DNA of 64,000 nucleotides from NCBI RefSeq assembly GCF_003339815.1, contig NZ_PPTT01000015.1, forward strand, positions 32,049 through 96,048, written 5' to 3'. A program made the translations under genes and the position numbers. This document shows, piece by piece, positions 26,546 through 33,662 of the stretch. Every line of letters begins with the position of its first letter. The first letter of the stretch is position 1. The notes under the pieces were generated by a model. That model was not told the DNA's origin. It did not search any database and worked only from the letters and a program-made list of their open reading frames with translations. Source of the DNA: Eggerthella sinensis. GTDB lineage: Bacteria; Actinomycetota; Coriobacteriia; Coriobacteriales; Eggerthellaceae.

Positions 26546-27493
26546 TCAGTACATCACTCCTTCTGCCACGTAGCAGGCGATGCGCTGCTCGAGGAACAGG
26601 TCCTGCATATGCTCGAGCTTGTCCTCGGGCGTGGGCGTTTCGTCGGCGTAGGCGTACTGCTTGCCGAGCTGCGTGTACTTGGAATCGCCCAGCCGGTGGA
26701 ACGGCAGGATGTTCGCCTCGTAGAGGCCCCGCTCGTTCATGAAGTCCGCCATGGCGCGAATGTTCTCGTCGGTGTCGTTGTATCCCCTGATGGCCGGCAT
26801 GCGGATGATGAGCCGTCCGGGCCAGCCCGAGCGCACGAGGGCGGTGATGTTGTCGAGGATCAGCTCGTTGCCCACCCCGGTCTTCTCCCGATGACGGGCG
26901 GAGTCCATGTGCTTGATGTCGACGAACGCGAAGTCGATGTGCTGCATCACGTCCAGGAACACCTGTTGCTCGGCGTAGGCCGTCGTCTCGATGGCGGTGT
27001 TGATCTTCGCCGCCTTGCACCACTGCGCTATCTCGCGCACGAACTCGTGCTGCATGAGCGCCTCGCCTCCCGAGAACGTCACGCCGCCGCCGTCCGACCA
27101 GTACTTCCGATCGCGCAGCACCACGTCCTGCACCTCGTCCCGGGTCATCCACGTGCCCGACAGCTTGAGGGCCTCGGCATAGCAGGCGTGCACGCACTCG
27201 AACGTGGTGCAGGCGTCGCATGCCTCGCGGTCGAACGCCACCGGGGCTCCCTCCTCGGCGTCGTTCACGTACGCGGCGCGATGCGGGCACACCTCCACGC
27301 AGCGCGTGCACCCGTACTTCGAGCGCTTGCACTTCTTGCCCACGAACATCACCTTTTGCTTGAGTTCGAGCCCTTCGGGATTCGAGCACCACGCGCAGCG
27401 CAGCGGGCACCCGGCAAAGAAGATCAACGTCCTCGACCCCGGTCCGTCGTGTACCGAGAATCCCTGAATGTCGAAGATGAGAGCCTTGTCCAT
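26546..27493 (-). CDS. hpdA: Glycyl-radical enzyme activase for the arylacetate decarboxylase
   Basis: A 315-residue radical SAM activating enzyme. The SAM cluster motif is CPLRCAWC (about residues 29-36). An inserted bicluster ferredoxin-like segment follows (CKRSKYGCTRCVEVCP, CDACTTFECVHAC), as in activases of decarboxylase and dehydratase type GREs, then GGGVTFSGGEALMQ. It would generate the Gly radical in HpdB. It lies after hpdC with a 66-nt gap holding a strong hairpin, and one base before the TPR gene. Confidence 0.9.
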   Translation of the reverse strand: MDKALIFDIQGFSVHDGPGSRTLIFFAGCPLRCAWCSNPEGLELKQKVMFVGKKCKRSKYGCTRCVEVCPHRAAYVNDAEEGAPVAFDREACDACTTFECVHACYAEALKLSGTWMTRDEVQDVVLRDRKYWSDGGGVTFSGGEALMQHEFVREIAQWCKAAKINTAIETTAYAEQQVFLDVMQHIDFAFVDIKHMDSARHREKTGVGNELILDNITALVRSGWPGRLIIRMPAIRGYNDTDENIRAMADFMNERGLYEANILPFHRLGDSKYTQLGKQYAYADETPTPEDKLEHMQDLFLEQRIACYVAEGVMY

Positions 27494-27519
27494 CGCGTTC
27501 GCCTCCTTGCGACCCCAGA

Positions 27520-27546
27520 GGGCGAGGGCCGCTGCGGCCCTCGCCC
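27520..27546 (-). promoter_or_regulatory. Stem-loop between hpdC and hpdA
   Basis: A perfect 12-bp stem, GGGCGAGGGCCG (27520-27531) with CGGCCCTCGCCC (27535-27546) and a 3-nt loop, lies in the 66-nt hpdC-hpdA gap upstream of the hpdA ribosome site. No T-tract follows on the minus strand, so it is more likely an mRNA-processing/stability element or partial attenuator than a full terminator. Confidence 0.7.
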
Positions 27547-27559
27547 CGTTGCATGCCCC

Positions 27560-27817
27560 TTATTCCTGATAGCTCTCGCAGGTGGTGGCCGACCTGCCGC
27601 CGAGCGTCCAGTGAGCGCCGTCGCTCAAACCGGTGCACGTGCCGATGTTGTCCTCATCGGGCTCGGAGAAGTGCGTGCAGAATTCGCACTTCGGTTTGCG
27701 CGTGAAGGCCGGGCACGTCTCGCCTGCCCACTCCACCATGCCCCCGTGCTTGAGGCAGACGCCCTTCACGACGTCGATTGCCTGGTAGTTCCAACAGTCG
27801 ATATGCTGGTGCGCCAT
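27560..27817 (-). CDS. hpdC: 4-Hydroxyphenylacetate decarboxylase small (Fe-S) subunit
   Basis: An 85-residue protein with His5, Cys8, Cys21, Cys35 and a second set Cys44, Cys47, Cys61, Cys80. The H-x2-C-x12-C spacing and C-x2-C pair reproduce the ligand pattern for the two [4Fe-4S] clusters of the known HPAD small subunit. Only HPAD-type glycyl-radical decarboxylases have this subunit, which makes it the best evidence for the operon's identity. Its ribosome site (GGAG) lies within the last codons of hpdB, six bases before its own start region, implying coupled translation. Confidence 0.92.
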   Translation of the reverse strand: MAHQHIDCWNYQAIDVVKGVCLKHGGMVEWAGETCPAFTRKPKCEFCTHFSEPDEDNIGTCTGLSDGAHWTLGGRSATTCESYQE

Positions 27818-27823
27818 AGTGAT

Positions 27824-30568
27824 CTACACTCCTTCGTACTCGGTGCGGGCGATGAGCTCGTCCTGGATCGGCTTGCTGATTTCAACCCAGTACTGCGTGA
27901 ACCCGGCGACGCGAACCATGAGGTCGCGATAGTTCTCGGGCTCCTTCTGGGCCTTCACCATCATCTTGCTGTCCACCACGTTGAACTGGATGTGGAATCC
28001 GCCGCTCACCATGTAGGCGCGCACGAGGTCGGCGAGGTGCTTCGTGCCGGAATCTCCCATGAGGGCCGACGGATGGATCTTCAGGTTCATCTGCGAGTTC
28101 TGCGACTGGCTCTGATCCCAGCAGCAGGCGGACTCGAACAGCGCGTACGGGCCCTTGCGGTCGGTGCCGGGCGCCGCCGACAGCGAGGCGTCGGCGAACG
28201 TGACCCCGCCGAGGCGGCCGTCGGGCGTAGCCACTTCGTTGTTGCCGAACACGCCGTGGGTGGACACGGAAATCTGACACGGATACAGCGGCTCGTCCAT
28301 GAAGGAGCGCAGCGTGCGCGGGAACTTGCAGAACCAGCGCTCGTACTCCTGCAGGATGCTGTCGGCATAGGGGTCGCCCACGCCGTACTTCGGTGCGGCC
28401 AAACAGTCGCTCAGAATCTCGTCGTACGAGCCGCCGTCGGGCTTCTGCACCTGCTCGGCCATCGAGTAACTGCCGATTTCGGATGCCTGGTAGAAGCCGA
28501 AGTTGTTCACGATGGCGTCGCGCATCTCGTCAAGCGAGTACTTCCCGTCGTCGTACACGAGCTGCTTGAGGGAGGCGAGCGAGTTCACCATGTTCACCGT
28601 GCCCGTGGACTCCACGCCGAAGAACGTCGAGTTGTACAGCGCGCCCATGTGCTCGATGTCGTGGCCCTTGTCGAGGCAGCCCGGCGTGGTGGCCGAGTTC
28701 CACAGCGTGGGCATGTACTTGCGATGCAGATCGTGCTGGATGTTGCCGAACTTCAGCTGGATGCCCACGATGAACTCGTAGTACTCCTTGTACTGCTCCC
28801 AGAACTCCTCGTACGTCTCCAGCTTCTTGTCGTGCGGCGGCAGCAGCTGAATGCCGGTGCGCATGTCCTGGCCGTTGAACAGCACGAGGTTGACCACGGA
28901 GGGGTTCGAGATGAAGTGCACGCCGTTGACGGTGGCGCCGCTCGCGCCGCTGGGAATCTCGTAGTCCACGCCGTTGACCGTGACCGTTTTCCACGTGCCG
29001 GCGTTCGTCTCGAGGCAGCCGCCGATGGCGAAGGCGCGGGCCTCGTCCACCGTCATGCCCTCGTGCGCGCACTGGTCGAGCACGAAGTCCTGGCCGACGC
29101 GGCAGCTCATGTAGGCGGGGAAGCCGTTGCCCATCTTCACGACCTCGGCTGCTTTCAGCAGGAAGTCTTCGGGCAGCTTTTCGTCCCACAGCACGCTCAG
29201 CGTGGGCTGGGTCGTGGGAACGCGTTCGGCCGCTTCGAGGAACATCCAGTCCAGCTTGTTGTTGGCCGGCAGGCCGTCGCGCGTGAGGCCGCCGAGGGCC
29301 ACGTTGTTGAACGTGTTGCCCATGAGCACGCTCGACGAGGCGGTGCTCACGAACAGGTCGATGGCGGTGAACTTGACGCGCATGAGCTCGAGGATTTCCA
29401 TGGCCTCGTCGTCGGTGAGACGGCCGTTCTTGATGTCCTGATCGTACCAGGGGAACAGCACCTGGCCGAGGCGTCCGGGCGACATGCCGGAGGCCACTTC
29501 CTCGTTCGTGAGGGCCAGCTGCTCGAACCAGACGATCTGCACGGCCTCGCGGAACGTGCGGGGCGGCTCGTGCTGAATCCAGGCCAGCGTCTCGCGGATC
29601 TCCTCGTACTCCTGCTGCTGCTTGGCGTCGTCGGTGAGCGGGATGCGGCGCTCGAGCTCTTTGATGTAGTTGCCGATCCAGGCCTGGATACCCTTGATGA
29701 CGATGCTGACCGCCTGGTAGAAGTACATGCGGTCGAGGCCGCCGTAGCCGTCGCCGTCCGCTTGGCCGGCCACTTCGAGGTACTTCTCGTCGCACAGCGC
29801 TATCATGCCGTCGAGGCCGTACTGCAGCGGATAGTAGTAGGACACCACCTGGCGGCCGACGGGGATGGTGTAGGCCGAATCGGCGCGCGACGTGGCCGTG
29901 CGCAGCAGGTTGTTCTTCACGTCGAAGCCGGGCACGGTGGAGCTGATGCGCTCGCCGACCTCTTCGAGGGTCTTGCCGGCCCAGTAGTCGGTGATCTTGT
30001 TGAGCGCGGGCACCTCTTCGGCGCGCATGCCGAACTTGCCCGCCAGCGAGATGGCGCCGGGCAGGTCGTGCGTCACGTTGCCGCCGCCCGTGCCGATCTG
30101 GGCGATCTTGTCCATGTCGTTGCGCGCGTTGCTGTCGGACTTGTACTTCTCGTACAGCTCGGAGCCCTTCGCCACGAAGAACGACTGGATGAGCCAGGGG
30201 TTGCCGAACGATCCGCGCAGGTAGTTCGTCTTCGCGCCCACGATGAGCTCGCCGGGGTAGATGGCCGGCTCGAGGTGCGCGAACGCGTAGGCCTGGGCCT
30301 TCGCGCGCCGCAGGATGGTCAGGTCGCCCTCGAGCTCTTCCCACTTGCGGGTGAAGTTGTACTGCCACTCGGTGGTGGTGGAGGCCAGCGCCTGGTAGTA
30401 GTCGTCGAGCAGCGCCTTCGCGCGCTCGGAAGCGTCGTAGCCGAGGTCCTCGCGGTCCACGATGACGTCCCGATCGATGGAGCCGTCACCGCCGTACTTG
30501 AAGTTCAGGCCTTGTCCCTTTTCCTCCAGGATTTCGGTGAGCTTTCGGGTTTTTTCCGCTGTGGTCAT
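27824..30568 (-). CDS. hpdB: 4-Hydroxyphenylacetate decarboxylase large (glycyl radical) subunit
   Basis: A 914-residue glycyl-radical enzyme that decarboxylates 4-hydroxyphenylacetate to p-cresol, and in known enzymes 3,4-dihydroxyphenylacetate to 4-methylcatechol. By my count the catalytic residues are Cys518 and Glu520 in GGCLETNAG, His551 in NGVHFISN, Glu653 in GVESTGTVN and the radical Gly889 in RVAGFTQYW. These match the order and spacing of Cys503, Glu505, His536, Glu637 and Gly873 of clostridial HPAD with a constant offset of 15-16. ATG 30568 has AAGGAAG upstream. Start of the decarboxylase section of a probable eight-gene operon. Exact substrate preference is inference. Confidence 0.92.
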   Translation of the reverse strand: MTTAEKTRKLTEILEEKGQGLNFKYGGDGSIDRDVIVDREDLGYDASERAKALLDDYYQALASTTTEWQYNFTRKWEELEGDLTILRRAKAQAYAFAHLEPAIYPGELIVGAKTNYLRGSFGNPWLIQSFFVAKGSELYEKYKSDSNARNDMDKIAQIGTGGGNVTHDLPGAISLAGKFGMRAEEVPALNKITDYWAGKTLEEVGERISSTVPGFDVKNNLLRTATSRADSAYTIPVGRQVVSYYYPLQYGLDGMIALCDEKYLEVAGQADGDGYGGLDRMYFYQAVSIVIKGIQAWIGNYIKELERRIPLTDDAKQQQEYEEIRETLAWIQHEPPRTFREAVQIVWFEQLALTNEEVASGMSPGRLGQVLFPWYDQDIKNGRLTDDEAMEILELMRVKFTAIDLFVSTASSSVLMGNTFNNVALGGLTRDGLPANNKLDWMFLEAAERVPTTQPTLSVLWDEKLPEDFLLKAAEVVKMGNGFPAYMSCRVGQDFVLDQCAHEGMTVDEARAFAIGGCLETNAGTWKTVTVNGVDYEIPSGASGATVNGVHFISNPSVVNLVLFNGQDMRTGIQLLPPHDKKLETYEEFWEQYKEYYEFIVGIQLKFGNIQHDLHRKYMPTLWNSATTPGCLDKGHDIEHMGALYNSTFFGVESTGTVNMVNSLASLKQLVYDDGKYSLDEMRDAIVNNFGFYQASEIGSYSMAEQVQKPDGGSYDEILSDCLAAPKYGVGDPYADSILQEYERWFCKFPRTLRSFMDEPLYPCQISVSTHGVFGNNEVATPDGRLGGVTFADASLSAAPGTDRKGPYALFESACCWDQSQSQNSQMNLKIHPSALMGDSGTKHLADLVRAYMVSGGFHIQFNVVDSKMMVKAQKEPENYRDLMVRVAGFTQYWVEISKPIQDELIARTEYEGV

Positions 30569-30632
30569 CTTCCTTCCTTTCTGCTTGCGTTTCCGTGCAT
30601 TGTTTCCGGGACGAACGTCCTCGGACCCTTCC

Positions 30633-31913
30633 CTATGCCGCTTGCTTGCCTTTGCCGCGCAGCAAGACCAAACCGACGATCAGGCAGATGAAGATGCAGA
30701 CCGCGTAGATGATGAACGCCATCGAGTACGCGCCCGTCATGTCGAAGATCGCACCGGTGAGGGGGTTGCAGATGATGGGGCCGAAGTAGAAGAAGAACTG
30801 CATGGTGCTGTAGATGCGCGTGTACTCCTTCTCGCCGAACGCCGCGTTCACCAGCAGGGCGGCGAACATGGTGGGTGTGGCGAAGGACAGGCCGAACAGG
30901 ACGGCGTGCACATAGCACAGCGCCGGGTTCGATCCCACGAACAGCAACAGGATGTACTGCACGACGAAGATGCTCAGCGCGATGACGAACGTGGCCTTCA
31001 TGCCGATGCGGTCGCGCAAGAATCCCCAGATGAACTTGCCGAACATGAGGAACAAGCTGACGGTGGACACCACGGTGGCGGCGAACACCTTCTCGTAGCC
31101 CGTGCCCACCAGGTACGCCGTGAGCTGCTGGAACGTGCCCATGGACATACCGGAGAGGCAGATGATGACGAACGCGAGGATGTAGAACTTCGGCGAGCGG
31201 ATGGCTTCCTTGTAGGTGTAGCCCTCCAGCACGACGGTCTTCTTTTCGGCAGCGTCGTCGCCTGCGCCTTCGGCCTTGGCGGCCAGCTCGGCCTGCTTCT
31301 CCTCGTATCCGAGCGGCACGAGGCCCTTGTCCTCGGGCTTGAACGTGTAGATGGCCAGCGCCGGGATGAAGCATATGAACATGATGACGCCGAGAACCAG
31401 GTAGGCCGTCTGATAGCCCATGGAGCCGATGAGCTGCTGCGCGATGGGGTTGAAGATCATGCTGCCGAAGCCCGAGCCGGCCATGGCGATGCCCATGACG
31501 GTGCCCTTGTTCTTGATGAACCAGTTGTTGATCAAGACGCCCACCGTCGTGGTGGAGACGAACGCCAAGCCGAAGCCGATGAACACGCCGCATACGTAGA
31601 ACTGCCATGCCTGCGTGCACTGCGAGAGCAGGCAGTAGGCCGCGCACATCACCACGAACCCGATGATGGTCATGAGCTTCGGCTTGATCTTCGAGTAGAT
31701 CTTGCTCAGAAACGGCACGGTCAGCATCAGCGCGATGTTTTGGAACGACGTGTACAGGGTGAAGGCGGCGCGGGACATGCCCGTCTGCTCGGTGATAGGC
31801 AGGACGAACTGGTTCACGGTGTTGACGATGATGCCCGTCCCCACGATGAGCATGATGATGCATGAAACCATGATGGCGTAGCCGTAGAATATCTTCCCTT
31901 TCTGCTGCGTCAT
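30633..31913 (-). CDS. MFS transporter, oxalate/formate-antiporter-like (adjacent to hpdB)
   Basis: A 426-residue 12-segment major facilitator of OFA type: FYGYAIMVSCIIMLIVGTG at the N-terminus and the hallmark NNWFIKNKGTVMGIAMAG plus SGFGSMIFNP. The central loop is charged (about residues 200-230). It lies 64 bp upstream of hpdB on the same strand, so the likely cargo is the arylacetate substrate, possibly in exchange for a product. ATG preceded by AAAGGAGGG. Confidence 0.88.
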   Translation of the reverse strand: MTQQKGKIFYGYAIMVSCIIMLIVGTGIIVNTVNQFVLPITEQTGMSRAAFTLYTSFQNIALMLTVPFLSKIYSKIKPKLMTIIGFVVMCAAYCLLSQCTQAWQFYVCGVFIGFGLAFVSTTTVGVLINNWFIKNKGTVMGIAMAGSGFGSMIFNPIAQQLIGSMGYQTAYLVLGVIMFICFIPALAIYTFKPEDKGLVPLGYEEKQAELAAKAEGAGDDAAEKKTVVLEGYTYKEAIRSPKFYILAFVIICLSGMSMGTFQQLTAYLVGTGYEKVFAATVVSTVSLFLMFGKFIWGFLRDRIGMKATFVIALSIFVVQYILLLFVGSNPALCYVHAVLFGLSFATPTMFAALLVNAAFGEKEYTRIYSTMQFFFYFGPIICNPLTGAIFDMTGAYSMAFIIYAVCIFICLIVGLVLLRGKGKQAA

Positions 31914-31998
31914 GTTCCCTCCTTTGTCGATTGGTCGTGCCCGCGCGCCCCGAGAGGGCGGCGGAACGGGTTTGCAACGCGGTTCGCACGGGGTGCGC

Positions 31999-32022
31999 TT
32001 ACGGAACCGTGTGGTGCTTCAT
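31999..32022 (-). CDS. Seven-codon micro-ORF (putative leader peptide MKHHTVP)
   Basis: In the 157-bp gap between the two MFS genes, the minus strand carries AGGAGGTGA (32030-32038), a nine-base perfect complement to the 16S anti-Shine-Dalgarno. Seven bases on come ATG 32022, codons for MKHHTVP and TAA (31999-32001). GC-rich inverted segments separate it from the next MFS start. Nothing else in the gap would use so strong a ribosome site. Translation is inferred, not shown. Confidence 0.5.
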   Translation of the reverse strand: MKHHTVP

Positions 32023-32070
32023 AACCACCTCACCTCCTCAAACTTCGGGTCGACGGGCGGCGCGCCGCGC

Positions 32071-33327
32071 TTATGCGGAGGCCTTGTCCTTGCGCTTGTT
32101 CGAGAGCATGATGGAGCCCGCGATCAGGCAGATGAAGATGGCGATGCCGTAGACGATCCAGGCGGCGTTGTACGAGCCCGTGCCGTCGAAGATGGCGCCG
32201 GACAGCGGGTTGCCGATGATGGGTCCCAGGTAGAAGAAGATCTGCACCGAACCGTAGATGGAGCTGAATTCCTTCTCGCCGAACGACGCGATGGTGAGCA
32301 GCGGCGAGAACACGGTGGGCGTGGCGTAGGCCAGGCCGAACACCACGGCGAACACGTAGCAGACGGCGGTGTTGAGCGGCACGAGCAGCACGAGCACGTA
32401 CGACAGCACGAAGAAGCTCAGGGCGATGATGAGCGTCGGGCGCGGGCCGAACGTGTCGCGCACCTTGCCCCAGATAACCTTGCCGATCATGAGGAACGCG
32501 CTCGTGATGCCGATGATGGATGCGGCGAACACGGGGTCGAGCCCGATGCCGGTGAAGTACGCCTGCAGGTGCGTGAACGTGCCGATGCCGCAGCCGCTCA
32601 GGCACAGGACGATGAACGCGAGCAGGTAGAACTTCGGCGAACGGATGGCTTCCTTGTACGTCATGCCCGTGCGCGTGACCTCGCCGGACGCCGTGCCGTC
32701 GGCGGTTTGCGTCTCGACGTAGCCGAGCGGCTTGAGCCCCATGTCCTCGGGCTTGAAGCGGTAGACGATCATCACGGGGATGAACACGACGAAGATGATG
32801 GCGGCCAGGATAAGGTAGGCGGTCTGATACCCGTACGCGGCGATGAGCTGCTGTCCGACGGGGTTGAAGATCATGCTGCCGAAACCCGAGCCGGCCATGG
32901 CGATGCCGATGACGAGGCCCTTGTTCTTGATGAACCAGTTGTTCATGAGCATGGATACCGTCGAGGTGCTCACGGCGGCCAACCCGGCGCCGATGACGAA
33001 CCCGCAGATCCAGAACTGCCACGCCTCGCGGCATTGCGACAGCAGGGCGAACGCCACGATCATCACGATGGCCCCGCAGATGGTGAACAGCTTCGGCTTG
33101 ATCTTCTTGTAGATGATGCCGAGGAAGGGCACGAGGATCATGAGCGCCGCGTTTTGGAATGACAGGTACAGCGTCATGCTGCTTCGCGGGAGCCCCAGAT
33201 CTTCGCAGACGGGGGTGATGAACTGCCCCGCGCAGTTGTTCACGATGCCGGTTCCCACGATCAGCATCACCAGGCAGGCCCCCAACATGTAGTACCCGTA
33301 GAAGATGCGCTTCGTTCCCTGCGTCAT
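32071..33327 (-). CDS. MFS transporter, oxalate/formate-antiporter-like (first of two)
   Basis: A 418-residue paralogue of the MFS protein at 30633: FYGYYMLGACLVMLIVGTG, NNWFIKNKGLVIGIAMAG and SGFGSMIFNPVGQQL. The two copies may split substrate uptake and p-cresol or CO2/proton-coupled efflux, or serve two arylacetates. ATG 33327 has only weak SD complementarity (GGGTG). It is the apparent first gene of the hpd operon. Confidence 0.86.
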   Translation of the reverse strand: MTQGTKRIFYGYYMLGACLVMLIVGTGIVNNCAGQFITPVCEDLGLPRSSMTLYLSFQNAALMILVPFLGIIYKKIKPKLFTICGAIVMIVAFALLSQCREAWQFWICGFVIGAGLAAVSTSTVSMLMNNWFIKNKGLVIGIAMAGSGFGSMIFNPVGQQLIAAYGYQTAYLILAAIIFVVFIPVMIVYRFKPEDMGLKPLGYVETQTADGTASGEVTRTGMTYKEAIRSPKFYLLAFIVLCLSGCGIGTFTHLQAYFTGIGLDPVFAASIIGITSAFLMIGKVIWGKVRDTFGPRPTLIIALSFFVLSYVLVLLVPLNTAVCYVFAVVFGLAYATPTVFSPLLTIASFGEKEFSSIYGSVQIFFYLGPIIGNPLSGAIFDGTGSYNAAWIVYGIAIFICLIAGSIMLSNKRKDKASA

Positions 33328-33537
33328 GGCAGCACCCACTTCCCCTCGATGACCTCGATTGATGAAGCTCTTTGCCGCAGCGGGCCGGCGTGGTGAACCT
33401 CCGCTGCATGCCCGCTTTCGACAATACGGAAAACGGGAGGGGGTTTGAATCCGTCTGAGGTCGCATTGTCTGGGGCCGCGTGGGGCCAGACGGGCCGTGC
33501 CTGCGACCTTCTGCGACCTCGGGGGCGTAAAGTCGTA

Positions 33538-33586
33538 GGCGATGCGCTTCGGATGTCGGCCTCGATGCCGCTCGAAGCGCATCGCC
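33538..33586. repeat. 13-bp perfect inverted repeat upstream of the hpd operon
   Basis: GGCGATGCGCTTC (33538-33550) and GAAGCGCATCGCC (33574-33586) are exact inverted copies with a 23-bp spacer. No T-tract follows on either strand. It is a candidate operator or a long mRNA stem in the 5' leader. Confidence 0.7.
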
Positions 33587-33603
33587 CTCGCAAACAACAA
33601 AAC

Positions 33604-33628
33604 AGGGCCGCTCGCAACGAGCGGCCCT
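33604..33628 (-). terminator. Intrinsic terminator after the first flavoprotein gene
   Basis: AGGGCCGCTCG (33604-33614) pairs with CGAGCGGCCCT (33618-33628), 3-nt loop. On the minus strand it is followed by GTTTTGTTGTTTG, 35 bp after the flavoprotein stop. Confidence 0.88.
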
Positions 33629-33662
33629 GCCGGGAGGGAAGAGATGTGCGCGGGAGGTTCGG

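Larger units (their letters stand above)
33328..33662. other. Non-coding region upstream of the hpd operon
   Basis: 335 bp without a supported gene between the flavoprotein terminator and the first MFS gene. It contains a GAGGTCGCA element (33457-33465) whose reverse complement appears at 33512-33520, a TGCGACCT direct repeat ten bases apart (33502-33509, 33512-33519), a GTCTGG/CCAGAC inverted repeat (33468-33491) and a 13-bp inverted repeat (33538-33586). Promoter and operator of the hpd operon probably lie here; I cannot assign hexamers. Confidence 0.55.

Noticed and set aside
26441..30691. 1416-codon open frame on the plus strand opposite the hpd genes
   Set aside because: It mirrors the codon bias of hpdB/hpdC/hpdA on the other strand; composition is His/Val/Arg-rich with no domain and no ribosome site.
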